From NCBI GenBank assembly GCA_958450365.1, contig CAUEEP010000920.1, forward strand, positions 397,501-461,500: a stretch of 64,000 nucleotides of DNA. Direction: 5' to 3'. Positions 46,344-58,407 of this stretch are shown piece by piece. Both the position numbers and the translations under genes were made by a program. The DNA is from Mesorhabditis belari (Eukaryota; Nematoda; Chromadorea; Rhabditida; Rhabditidae). The notes beneath the pieces were generated by a model. It searched no databases, had not been told where the DNA came from, and saw only the letters and a list, made by a program, of their open reading frames with translations. Each line of letters starts with the position of its first letter. Position 1 is the first letter of the stretch.

Positions 46344-47274
46344 GATATATCATTTCTTTGGCATCATGACTTTGACTATCAGTTTAGCAACAACTCTCTG
46401 TCTGGCTTTTCACCTATCAATTAATCTATGTTAATCACTTCTTTCAACCTCTAGTCTCTTCCAAGCGTTCTCTAGTCTCTTTCAACTATATCGGTTCTTA
46501 AAAGAGCAACATTTTGTTGCCACCTCAAGCTGGTGACATCCAGCTGTGAGAAAAGGACTCGATCAATTTCAACTCACAGTCACGAAACCGTCTCTAACCA
46601 CTAGGAAATCGATTTGAAAGTTAGCTATATATGTCTGTCCAGTTGATATCTACAGTACAATCTTAATTTATCTATTTTACTTGATTCTAATCCCATATTA
46701 GGCCAATTGAAAGAGAGTTGCTACACTGGTAGCCAAAGTAAGCCAATTGTACCTCACGTTCATTCAACGTCACAAACGTCACAACGTCACAAATCAAATG
46801 TGTTATCCGTAAAGCTGGACAACCGGACCAACTCCTTTTTCAAAATCGCTAACAATCTTTTTTGAAAAGCACCTGGTGCCCTCCCATCGTTGTTGTGTCC
46901 CAATTTGAGGGGTGCATTGCAGGCGAAAAGATAATGTATGGACTGGGTCTGTTATCAGTTCTGAATTCTCTCCTCTAATCCCTTTCTTTCCATTCTCTCT
47001 ACACTCCATTTCCCCTTTTTTTCTCAATGAAAGAAACATTATTTTCTCCCCTTTTTGTGTTCCAAATCTCTCTTTTTCCTTCCCGTCACCCCATAAATTT
47101 TTCGCGACGTGCTTCGCCCACTAATTCACAAATTATTGTCTTTTGCCACTGAATGTTTATGTGTTTCGATTGATTGATTCGGCTTTCTGTGCCTGTACTG
47201 ATCAGCTGTGAGAGATAGAGAAGTTATTTTGATATGACAAAGCACTAAAAACTGTATAACGGCAACCTAATGCA

Positions 47275-47362
47275 AGCTCTAGTTACAGCTCTAGCTCTAG
47301 TTACAGCTCTAGCTCTAGTTACAGCTCTAGCTCTAGTTACAGCTCTAGCTCTAGTTACAGTT
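47275..47362. repeat. 18-bp satellite
   Basis: About five copies of AGCTCTAGTTACAGCTCT, itself built from an inverted AGCTCT/AGAGCT-like pattern. It lies in the gene-free region and is non-coding. Confidence 0.85.
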
Positions 47363-49004
47363 TCTTTCCATAAAAACCCATGGTAAGCTCTTGTTTTAAA
47401 TATAATACTTGCGACTGATCATATCTGACTGATCATATCAGTCAGATATCATACTGATTTATTTTGAAATGATTTTTGCTAACTATTGTTATGACCATCA
47501 AGCTCTACTTCTCTACTTCTTTTCCAATCCCTTCAATCATCAAACCCAAGCGAAATCCATAAATCGAGTCAATTATGCGATCGAATGATTCATGTTCTCC
47601 CCATGCTCATTCTCAGCTATCCTCAGCAGCAGTTTGTGTGTCTCGATGTCATTAGTCTTCGAGTGTCGATCTCCTTTTCACAAAAGACGAAAGAACCAAC
47701 GAGTCTAATGGCCAAATGTCTCGAAATGATACACCCCAGTGATTTATCGTCTCTCTTTTCTATTCCAATGGAGTGTATCTCCTCTTCAGGAAAGGGAAGT
47801 CCCTAGGGGGAAACACCCTGGATCGAGCTCTACCCCCACACACCACAATATCGCTACTCCGAGATTGATTGGGTCGGTGATGAGTGAGGAGCTCACACTT
47901 CACTAGTCAAGCTCTCACACCAATAATAAAGCTTATATTGTTGTTTACTGATGGAGTTAATTGTTACTAGATTTCAGCAGCTATCAGCCACCAAGCTTGC
48001 CTTTTTCGTTACTATTTTTTTACAGTTTCAAATTTCCATGAAAGCCTCGTCAAGTCAATTCATTCCACAGATGGACATTCATTCTTTTCTCCACAAATCT
48101 CTTCAATCTTTTTCTTCCGATGTACTTTCACAGATGTGCTTCTTTTCAATCAATTCCACAAAGCTTTGATCAAAATTTTGGCTGAATTGGTGGACTTGAG
48201 CGAAAAGTGTCCATCTTTTCATATGCAAATTAGGGAATTGTTCCAAAAACTGGACATTTTCCGGTGTTTTTTCGTTGAGTTTTCCCCCGGAGTTTCCCTT
48301 TACTTTCCCTATTGAATGGCAAAAACGTGAAAGATTTGCATACCATTAGGCACTTGTCCATCAGACTAAAAAAAGCAAAAGAACTGTGGGAAATCAATCA
48401 AATCTTTTCGTTTTCCTTTTTTGATCATTAATTGGTTCATGAAGGTTTTCTGATCAATACTGACAATGAGTGCAAAGCTTTTGTCCTTGTATTCAATTGC
48501 TTCAATTCAAAGTATTGAACTGTAGACAGTTTAACCGTAGACAGTTTAACTGTAGACAGTTTAACTGTAGACTGTAGACAATTCATTCTTCAACCCTAAA
48601 TAGGTATACTTCTGTGAGATTCTTAAATCCCACCGATGATGATCCAGTTGCCTCAACCAGCGCTCCCTTTCCTCCATGCTGGTCGTCTATCTTGTCTCCC
48701 ATCCTCTCCCCTATTTTTCTTTCCTTTTTCCAAACATTCATCTATCAATGGGAGTTTCTCGAGTGCTCATCCTTCTGTGATTCATGTACTTTCACTCCTC
48801 GTTCCCCTCTTTCCCCTTTCTTTCTTTCAAAAGCCCCTTGAGGCCCTTCAAGGAATGCCACTTTTAGCCACAACTAAGCAACGGCTTAAGTCCCTGAAAG
48901 CTATAAATTTTGTTGGCAATCATTTTATGGCCAAACAAATATTGTGAATTATTTGAATAATTTTTTTGTCTTCTGTCTTCTCAAACAATTTGTTTCAGTT
49001 TTAA

Positions 49005-51409
49005 ATGGTGCTACGAGAAGTTTCTATTACTATTCTATTACTCCTTTCCCTCCTCACTCAATGTTTTGCATCCGTTTTGGGCTCTGAGCCGATAGTTTGT
49101 AAGTTTTTCGAAAATTCGATAATTTAAATGGAAACATTTAGCTTATATTGATGGGAATTCAAAAGAAAATCTGTGCAAAACGAAATTGGAGCGAAGGATT
49201 TTTGGTGAGTTGAGCCAAACATTACTATAGATTGCCAAAATGATCACTTTTTCGCTATTGATTTGGTAACAACTTCTGATTTTATCTAGAAATTTATAAA
49301 AAGTAAAGAATGAGAGAGAAAGAGAGAAAAATGCATTCAAGGCTATCAGTTCTTCAGAGTTTTTGTGAAGAGAGGAAGGGGCGTTGATTATCGCATTAGG
49401 AATTGTGATTTACGACACACCTTGGATTCCAATAAGATATTTGCTCCCGTTTTTGAGAGAACAAGTATTATGTTTTGCTAAGCAAATAACCAAGAAAGCA
49501 AAAATAACCAGAAAATGCCTGTACAGATAGACAGACTGCTCTTTTATATATACTGTAAATACTGTAATAGTACCCCACCCCCTCGTACAGTCGCGTTGTC
49601 GCAAAGGTTTTTTAGTATTTCATCTTTTGCAAAGCACCCGTACTTTCAAAAAATGCGTCTTTGGTATCAAAAAATAGCCCTGAATTTCAGCTATTTTTTT
49701 GATACCTAAGCGCGCACTGCAGCATAAACCAGTGTCGAGAAAGACGCCTCCAAAGCTAGACTACACAACACTCCGTACCGTCATTATGGGGCTACTATTA
49801 CAGTATTTACCGTAGTAACTATAAACAGACTGATAAAGTTAATTTGAGGTTATTCGGGCACGATCTTCTCCCATTCCGAATACAGTTACACTCCCTACAA
49901 TGTCTCAAAGAATTGCATTGTTGTATTGACCGTTCCAGTTGGATATCGGATAAGATTGAGGTAAGAAATATTCCCAGAAGTCAAACTCTCAGAAGTCAGA
50001 ATAGTGAATATTTGTTGGGTTTAGAGTGGTCGACTTTGAGGTGCCGATGGGAATCGATGAGAAGTGTAGTAGCGGGGACACGCTGCATGTCTTTGATGTA
50101 AGTCTAAATTAGATAGGATATTAGAGAAGTCAAAGAGAAGAAAAATCAATGATTTACTGAAAACTAAAGTATTTACTCGTATTCTAGTCAACCAATCAAA
50201 CATCAACTTTCAGCACGAAAACACAGTCGGTGAATCGGTGATTCGATTGGGCGGTGATGATGTCATCTCTCCTGGAGCAATACTTGGTAGTTGAACTGCT
50301 TCAAAGTCTTTAAGGCTCTATAATCTTGACAGAACCTCAGGCTCTTGAATGGCTAATCAATACAAGCTGTTGTTTAGCTAATCAAGTCTAATTCTTCTTT
50401 TCCAGGTCAATTCTGCGGGAAGCTGAATTCGAGTCAAGTCCTTGCAGTCTCAACTCAAAACGCTCTCACATTATGGTGGCATTCAGCTCAACCAAATGAA
50501 TTGAATCCATTTGGACATCACGGAGGAAAGGGATTCAGACTTCATTGGAACGCCTTCAGAGAATCCAAAAACAGTAAGTCAATTGCCATAGCTTTTCACA
50601 AAGCCACAAATCACTAGTTGCCTGCAATCTGCAACGAGAATTTGGATGTTCGAAAGTCGACGAGTGTATCCCATCAGAGTTAGCGTGCAATAAACAAGCT
50701 GATTGTCTTGATGGATCTGATGTAATCATTCGGCATCAAATGGACTACAAATGTGAAAGTCGGTTTTGAATAAAATCCAGCTATTCAGTAAGCTAGAAAG
50801 AAAACAAAGACTTGTCAACGTCTTCTCTAATTTCAGATCTCGATTTCGATCCCCTGACCACGATTTCCGGCCTTCATCTCCTGCTAGTTTCATTGGCGAC
50901 TGTGATTTGCTTGGTTGCTTTCTGTATCTGTGCATGTTTCATGTGTCGATGTCTTCAAAAATCATCCGCTCCACAAACCAAGACACAAACCAAAAATTGT
51001 GTCGAAGCACAAGGTGAGTTTTGAGCTGACTAGTTAAATTGAATTAAACAATGAAGTTTTAAAGTAACCTGACCTTTAAAGTTTCCTTTTGCAGGCTTGA
51101 GAACGATGGCCGATGGCTTCACTCCATATCCACCAAGCTTCTTGCCTCCAAGTCCTCCAAAAGTCCCACAACAACCATATGCGAATTCAAGGCAAAATGC
51201 TTATTTGCCGTAAGTTTTGAGTCAAATATTAAAGCTATGAGTTGAAAAAATGACACAAAATCACTTATTAGTCGATACTGATTCAAATCGAGAAACTTTT
51301 CAGTGGATTTCCGAAAGGACAAGACCCTCGGAGTTACGGCTTTCCAACTGATCGACCGGCATCAAGTGGAGAGTATGCTTTCGTCAGAGATACACGAAAT
51401 ATCATTTGA
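49005..51409 (+). CDS. mig-13: MIG-13-like single-pass receptor (CUB, LDL-receptor class A, transmembrane)
   Basis: Ten exons: 49005-49098, 49142-49204, 49849-49960, 50025-50097, 50214-50286, 50406-50573, 50618-50758, 50837-51013, 51095-51209, 51304-51409; 373 aa. Signal peptide at residues 1-23; a CUB domain with four cysteines at about 42-190 (NCIVVLTVPVGYRIRLR, then KCSSGDTLHVFD and FCGK); an LDLa repeat at about 196-240 (CNLQREFGC, CNKQADCLDGSD); a membrane helix at about 250-275 flanked by cysteines; and a proline-rich cytoplasmic tail (TPYPPSFLPPSPPKVPQQPY) suited to SH3 binding. This matches the order and length of C. elegans MIG-13, which guides anterior migration of Q neuroblast descendants. 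The ATG lies six bases after a TTTCAG acceptor, as for a trans-spliced gene. Intron 2 contains a hairpin repeat. Confidence 0.85.
49673..49706. repeat. Hairpin repeat in intron 2 of the mig-13-like gene
   Basis: Arms GGTATCAAAAAATAG and CTATTTTTTTGATACC surround a short loop. The arms match except for one extra T. Confidence 0.7.
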
Positions 51410-51584
51410 GCTTTCAAGCATATATTATTCCTTGTAATTTCACCTCAGCAATCAACCAATTAACTTTCAATAGATAACCTTTAACAGTCTTCAACCTTTA
51501 ACTACAAGTCTTCAACCTCCGGACGTCCAGGGTAGCCGATTGGGAAGAATTTTTGAATAATTTGAATGTAAATGCAAATGAAAT

Positions 51585-51778
51585 GAGCCTAAGCCTGAGC
51601 CTAAGCATAAGCCTAAGCCTAAGCCTGAGCCTAAGCCTAAGCCTAAGCCTAAGCCTAAGCCTAAGCCTAACCTAAGCTTAAGCTTAAGCCTAAGCCTAAG
51701 CCTAAGCCTAAGCCTAAGCCTAAGCCTGAGCCTAAGCCTAAGCCTAAGCCTGAGCCTGAGCCTAAGCCTAAGCCTAAG
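51585..51778. repeat. Interstitial nematode telomeric repeat (TTAGGC)n
   Basis: About 190 bases are made of the hexamer CCTAAG, i.e. TTAGGC on the other strand, with GAGCCT and AGCTTA variants. It lies between the mig-13-like gene and the troponin gene, so it is internal to the chromosome here. Confidence 0.9.
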
Positions 51779-53408
51779 GCTGAAAGGATGTGCTAAAATT
51801 GATCAAACCTCTTGCCTCAAACAAACAACTTGAGCTGTTGACAACTGTTGACAAAAATTCTCCCCTTCTTCGGTAAATGTGCCGGTGCTTTCAAGAAAAT
51901 GCCCAACTCGTTTTTGAACATTTCCACTTTATTTTTTTACAAAAAATCTTGGACATTTTGATCTCGATTATCTTTTTTTTGTAACTTTTTTCCTCTCTGA
52001 ATGTGCTATCTTTAAAACGGGTATCTCTTAGTCTTGATTGAAAGAATCTGATGTAAATAAATGATTCGGTAGATGTTTATAACAAGGATTGGATGGAACA
52101 AGTAACAAAATAACAGCTTCAGACAAGTTACAAAAATGCAAAGCTAGCTAGCTTACAGCTAGCAAATAACTGAACAAATTGTGATGATGTAATGGGTTTT
52201 TTTCTATTTTAGTTTCCCTGATCGGTTCTCTAATGAGAAAAGAGTAGAAATCAACTTCAATAATGCGGGGGTGTTGAAGTGGAAAAGAAAAGAGAATGTC
52301 TGCCGATTTTTCTTCTTTCATTCTCGAAGTTTTCTTGGTGGATTTGAGATCTTTTCTTTTTGAAAAGAGAAAAAGAAAATCTTGAGATGAAGCGAAGGCA
52401 AAGATTCAGTATTTGTTCATCCTTCTTCTCCTCCACCGTTTCCCCTTCTACCATCAATTGAAGAAGTCAGTAAGGCTGCAGGTTTCCCTTTTTCACTCTA
52501 TGAGTTTGAATTACTTTGTATTCCATGTGTTTTTGATATTTTTGACTGCAAAAGAACTTTCAAAGAGTACTAGTGATTAAGAATACAAAGATTTTAAGAT
52601 CTTAATGCAGTTCGGCCAGCTACAGTACGAATGGGAACTTTAGAATGGGATAATGTACGAATGGAAACTTTAAAGTATCTTTAGCATCTAAAGCTACTGT
52701 GAAAACTCTGTTTTACTGCAATACGCTAGCATAAACGCTAGCATCCAGGTGTAATATCTAAAGCTTCGACTACTTATTTTGATTTTGGATTTGAAGCCTA
52801 TACAGTCTTGATGTTAAATTCTTTATTCTAACGTACTGTAGCTGGCAGAACTTCATTAAGTTCTTTAGTTTTTAAGAAGTCAGTATTTTCCATGAAAATC
52901 TGCGCTTAAACAACAGTTTTTCTCTATTTTTTATCTATTGACTTTTATCTTTTATATATCTACCTACTTTAGCAATATCTTTCTAATACCTCCTCATCGT
53001 CATCGTTGGCAGCTCCAGCTAATTACCCTTTAGAGATAAAGTTTCACCCATAAACGATCTTATAAACACTTTTTTCAAAGCTGATTAGCTAAGCTTTGAA
53101 GCTAAAAAGCTAAGCTTTATCCAAAACGCTTGAATCCAAAAAATCCTTTTCTTCTCCAGAATTCCCAGTGTCCCCACCGAATCTCTCTTCTCAAGGACCA
53201 CTGTAATGCAAATAGATATGGAAGAAAAGCGTTGACGGGTTCGGTTGAGGGGAAAAGTAAGGGAGAAAAAAGGATGGGGGATGGGCTAGCCATCTCTCAA
53301 GGCATTTCACCTGATCTTCTTTTCAATATCCTCATTTTGTATAAACTTATTGATTTCTAGTAATTTGTTTTTAAAGTCTTGTGTTTGATAACATTTCACA
53401 TTTAGGCC

Positions 53409-54842
53409 ATGTCTTGGACGGGAATGGAGACCGACTTCCGCTATGGTGGAGCTGCCAACGAGGACGATGAGGAGGTATTAGAAAGATATTGCGTTTATGA
53501 ATGTTTTATCGTTCTTAACGATTGCAAATTGTTTTATCGTTCTTAAAGATTTAAATAATGTCAAATAAACACAAAACAACAATTAATTCAATGTTGTTTT
53601 TATTGTAATTGAGTTTTTATTGTAATTAATTCTCACCTTTCCAGAAGCTCAAGGCGCTAGAGAAAGCGAGAAAGAAGGCCGAAGTGCGCAAGCGTCTCGA
53701 AGATGCCAACCGCTCTAGAAACGCCAAGAGGGGATTCTTGACTCCTGAGAGAAAGAAGAAGCTCAGGGTTTGTGAAAACAGAATCAATGATTTCAATCAA
53801 TGATTTTAAATCAATTTTGATTTAGAAACTTCTCATGATGAAGGCCGCTGAGGATCTAAAGCAACAACAAATGTTGAAAGAACAAGAGAGACAACGCATC
53901 TTGGCTGAGAGAATCCTCCCGATGCCCGATTTTGGAAATTGCGGTAAAGAATTGAAAGAACAAATGAAATCACGATCATTCAGTCAAGTACAAGAACTAA
54001 TCGCTAGATTATATCCTTTCAGATCTTGAAGAGACCTTCGAGGAGTTCGTTGAGCGCGTTCTTCAACTCGAGAGCGAGGTTGATAAAACTTTTGAACTTT
54101 TTTAGAAGTTTAACAAGCTTTCCACTAGTATACCTATATCTTAATTGATTCAAAACCTCTATTTAATTGATTCAGGTCTATGATCTCTCATACATAGTCC
54201 GTCAAAAGGACTTCGAGATCAACGAGCTCACCATTGCTGTAAACGATCTTCGCGGAAAATTGTGAGTGATATTTTGAAGTCTGTTTTGAAGTCTGTTTTG
54301 AAGCCTATGTTTTAAATTGAATCTTGTTCGTTTAATCCTCTGATAATGTTTAATGTTCGTCCTCTGATAATTCAAAATTTTAGCGTGAAACCAACCCTGA
54401 AGAAGGTCTCGAAGACCGATTCGAAATTCGACAAGCTCAAGAAAAAGGAAGCCTCCAAAGTAAGCGAAGCCTCCCAAGCCTCCAAAAGGAAGCCTCCAAA
54501 GCCTCCAAAGCCTCTATTAGACTAATGAATTTGGATTTGGAATTAGATTTTAAAATTTACTTTTAAATTGTCTCACCAATTTTACTATCAAATTTGGCAG
54601 GTCGATTTCCGCTCGAATCTCAAGGTTATCGACAAAAACCAATTTGCCCTCGAAGAAGTGAGTTTTTAGAAGCTGTTTTTGTTACAAAAAGCTTTGTACC
54701 AACAGTACCAACAGCTTTGTACCAACAGCAAAAAGCTTTGTACCAACAGTGTACCTTTGAATTTGAACCATTGAACGAACTATTCTAAATATTTCTCAAA
54801 TTTCAGGAAGAGAAGCAAAAGAAGGCCGATTGGGCGAAATAA
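53409..54842 (+). CDS. Troponin I
   Basis: Eight exons: 53409-53474, 53645-53767, 53826-53943, 54023-54078, 54176-54261, 54384-54459, 54601-54657, 54807-54842; 205 aa. The order of features fits troponin I, the inhibitory subunit of the thin-filament troponin complex in muscle. There is an acidic N-terminus (NEDDEE), then lysine/arginine-rich helices [20 protein letters not shown] and [20 protein letters not shown]. The troponin-T/C binding helix follows: [20 protein letters not shown] and [20 protein letters not shown]. An inhibitory-type stretch [20 protein letters not shown] and a C-terminal KKADWAK end the protein. The tail is short, unlike nematode forms with long acidic tails. A TTTAG acceptor precedes the ATG by three bases, consistent with trans-splicing. 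Which C. elegans tni paralogue it matches is not decided. Confidence 0.93.
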
Positions 54843-55271
54843 AAAGGATCTTTTCTCTTTACTTAACTGATGTTTTTTTTTGTAAAATAATAAACGATTA
54901 AAAATAACAAAACAAAGAAAGAGCATTGTGAATGAACATTAAAAAAGCCATTTTAGTCATTTTCTTTGAATCAGCAAAGACAATTTCATAATCTATCATC
55001 TCGAAATATCTTTACGTTCCTACGTTCCAACGTCATTGTCTTGTTTTTCTTTCTTTTGAGATCCTGAATGGGAAGAGTCGACAAGAAAATTTCCTCCTTT
55101 CAAGGTCATTTTTTTTGTTGGCATTGATTTAAAGGGATCTTTTGATGGGTTGAAAAATCCAATACATCTTTATTACATTTTCAACTACATTCTTCGTAGT
55201 TCTGAAAACTCTATTGAAAACTATCATTTCTTTAAAAAACCAGAATTTTCAAGAGCTTACAATGGGTGACT

Positions 55272-58078
55272 ATGAAAAGCGACCGTATGTGAAATTTCTA
55301 TATAAAGTTCTGTTTCTTTTGTTTTAGATGTACTCAATTACCATTCTTGACACAAAAGCAAACAAGATGGTTTGGTTCGTGCATTTGTTCGACTTTTGTG
55401 GCAAGTGAGTTTCATTTTTCCTAATTAACATAGCATAAATCTCATCTAATACTGTTGTTGTTATTAAAAAAGCTTAGTGGCTTATGCTCGAGTAACTTGC
55501 ACCTTGTAATAACTTGTATGAGTTCTGTTTCAGTTTTTGTCGTAACCATCATCTCTTTGGTCTTTTTTCAACATGACCCCGACCCGGATCCGATTCAATT
55601 TTTTGGCGAAGAGCAATTTGTGAGCTTTTATTGCCATTTATTAATGATCAAACTACTTTTTTTAAAACTAAATTCATAGATTGATCCAACACCTATCCAA
55701 CCAACGGTGAAGCTGCTAGATTCTGAGCCAAAGATTGGAGAAATCATTCATATTTATGCAAATATTACTAATTCAACTACAAGTGCTGAGTAAGTTGGAA
55801 TTTTAAGAAATGGAGCTTAATCTTTTCTAGTTTTTGCATTGCTCTGGTCAAAGCGGGCGACGATCAGAAGAATGTGCCAATGAAAGTCTGTGTTCAATTT
55901 GGAAACGGTTCGCACGAGTTTTGGGTTAAAAACTTAATTGATAATGTTTCTTAGGTGTTTTAAAGTTTATAAATCATTTGTAAAAGTTAAAATGAAGCAT
56001 TTTCAGTGAGTCGAATACTTTATACAGCGATTTGGGACGGCCAGTTGAAAGCCAATCATTCAGGGCCAAATCCGTTCACAGTAAGTTCATTTACAAGTTT
56101 GAATAGCTGAAGAAAAGGCTATAATTTAGAATAGAATAGCTATAATTTATGCTTTAGAAAACGCTATTTAAAAAGCTCAATTCAGCCAGGAGACAAGCTC
56201 GATCTTCGAATTCGCTTTCTCGATCAATACATTCAATTCTTCGCCGCACAAGGAGAAGTCGGAATTTTCGAGAAGATTCCCGAAATTCATACGGTAAACA
56301 ATGTAATTATTCTGTTTCAAGAACAGTTTTTAGGCTAAAACCCTTTTGGTTCAAGGAGGAGTAACAGGTATTCGATTGATCACAAAACGTGGTCAGAAAT
56401 ACCCAAATCCGATGAATGCTTCACTGGTTTTGAACTATACAACTCGAATGGATCTGATGGCAAGACCGTTGGCTAAATGTTGGTTTATCTGCATAAGTTT
56501 CTTGAAGCAAATTACCGCATTTCATTTAGTTGAGGGTGGGTTGTGGAACGATTTGATTGAAGGAACGAATGGCACAAAACCAAGTGAGAAAACTCTTTGG
56601 CAAAACTGATTCAATGTTTAGCATCTACTAGATATAAAAGAGCAGTGTCGGCAGTATTTTAGAGCAGTGTTTACAGCTGATATCAACATAAATATGCTGC
56701 TAGATATTTTGTTGTGAAAGTTGAATGTCTTCTTTAGCTAACCTTCGAGTGAAACGAAAGGGCGGAGGTGGACATAGTAGTGGAGGACATGGAGGAAGGG
56801 GTGGAAGTGGAGCTCGTGGAGGACATGGTATTGATTAGTCAAACCTTGAAAATAAGTTGCTTTAGTGAATAATTTACAAAACAGGTCGAAGAATTTAACA
56901 ACTATATTTGGTTTTCATTTCAAAAACTCTAATTTTAAAGCCAGCCAGGCTTTTAAAGCATTTTATGGCTCAGGCTTACTGTTTAATATAACGCATGGAT
57001 TCAAGCTGGTTTGAAGCTGGCCTAAGCCTAAGCCTAAGCCTAAGCCTAAGCCTAAGCCCAGTTTGCCTTTTTCAGGTGGTAGCCATTCGGGGCACTCTTC
57101 TTTTCATGGCGGAAGTTTCCACGCAACTTCATCATATCATTATCATTACTCATATTCATCGTCGAGTTGTTGTTATTATGGAGGAGGGAGTCATTCAAGT
57201 TCTCATCCAGCTAGAGCAAAATGGGGATCGTATCAATACTCGCCTGTTTTTGGAGGTATAACAATCGAAGAATCAGAAAGCACTTGACTTTCAGGCTACT
57301 ACCAATTACCTTCTTTCAACCTTTCCACAGCCAGCAATCCTCACATTTTCACTCCATCTTCATACAGCTATCGACTAGTTAATGGAACTTTCTATGTTCC
57401 AAGTTATGGACACGGAAAGGCTCTATCGAATCATTCTGTTATTGATCACTCAAAGATCCCTAGACGTAAGTAATTTTCTAATTTCTATAAAAAATTCATT
57501 TTAGCAAAGAGATTCGATATTCTTTTCTCCAAAGACAACATCAATCCAGCATTTACGGTAGAAAGATCTTTTGATATCAAGTAATTTCTAGCTTTTTCAG
57601 CTCTCATTCCGGTACACTGAAGAAACGGTTGTGTTGAATACATGGGCTGGTGCTTGGGACGAAGAAGATAGGAGTCCGTCTATGCCGATCGATGACTGGA
57701 GAATGTGAGTGCTTATGAGAAAGTACTTCTCTTCTCTTTAGAAGTCTCTTCAAAAGTCTCAGAAAGCTAGGCTTTCCAGAAAGTCTTTCTGAACGAAAAG
57801 AAACGAAAAGGACAACCTAATAGATTTCTGAACAACCTAATAGATCTAGAATATTCAGATTTGACCTGACAATCACCAATGAACATGATGGTCTCCACAT
57901 CTACATCAATCGATATCCATTTGTTACATTCACTCATAAAAGCTCTCTTACAGATTCACTGAAATATGTGAGAATCGATGGAGACATTGAGGTACGCAAA
58001 AAGAAGTGACAAACTCAAAATAAAATGTTTTAGGTTTTATCGTTAGCTGTGGATGGTCAATCGTCTTTTCCAATATAA
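55272..58078 (+). CDS. G1: single-anchor membrane protein with two galectin-like domains and a Gly/His/Ser linker
   Basis: Sixteen exons in one frame give 507 aa: 55272-55288, 55328-55404, 55534-55619, 55680-55789, 55831-55907, 56007-56080, 56186-56293, 56334-56478, 56530-56583, 56738-56827, 57076-57255, 57295-57465, 57505-57557, 57601-57704, 57859-57991, 58034-58078. A hydrophobic anchor lies at about residues 20-43 (CICSTFVAIFVVTIISLVFF). The first galectin-like domain (about 70-230) includes KIGEIIHIYANI, VPMKVCVQF and HSGPNPFTPGDKLDLRIRF; the usual sugar-binding residues are not obvious. A linker (about 250-345) is rich in Gly, His, Ser and Tyr. The second domain (about 370-505) is clearer: RFDILFS, VVLNTWAGAWDEEDRS in the place of the galectin N..W..E motif, FDLTITNEHDGLHIYINRYP, and RIDGDIE. 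It would present galectin domains on the outer surface. Intron 10 holds a short telomeric repeat. It is followed in tandem by its paralogue. Confidence 0.85.
57021..57058. repeat. Short telomeric repeat in intron 10 of G1
   Basis: About six copies of CCTAAG (TTAGGC on the minus strand) end 17 bases before the exon 11 acceptor. Confidence 0.85.
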
Positions 58079-58407
58079 AAAGAAGATTTCGCTGAACTTT
58101 ATTTGCACATAAACTTTCTTGAATCATTGTGCCACGAATCTGTTTCAGTTAAAGTAAAATAGCATAGTTTAAAACACTTTCATCCAATTTCTAAAGCACT
58201 TGAACTCAAAAATGACTTCACAACAATCTTTTTTGATCGATCAATATCTTAGTCACATTCATTTTTGGTGTTTCTCTTTTATTTTTGGTTACAAAGATTG
58301 GAACGGCATGACTTTCTCCGGTTTTCTCAAAAACACCGCATTTCAAGGTCATTACAAATTTATTTTTGATAACCGCAAAGATTAGCGAAATTTGTCACTC
58401 AACATAA

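Larger units (their letters stand above)
40522..49004. other. 8.5-kb gene-free region
   Basis: No exon chain was found on either strand. Open frames here are low-complexity (C+T-rich on plus, G+A-rich on minus) and lack splice-linked partners. It contains a MITE at 41802-42457, a perfect 42-base palindrome, an 18-bp satellite and other small repeats. It lies directly upstream of the MIG-13-like gene and may hold its regulatory DNA. Confidence 0.5.

Noticed and set aside
57063..57261. A second long frame across G1 exon 11 (MAEVSTQLHH...)
   Set aside because: Only the Gly/His/Ser frame connects in phase with exons 10 and 12. The other is a shadow.
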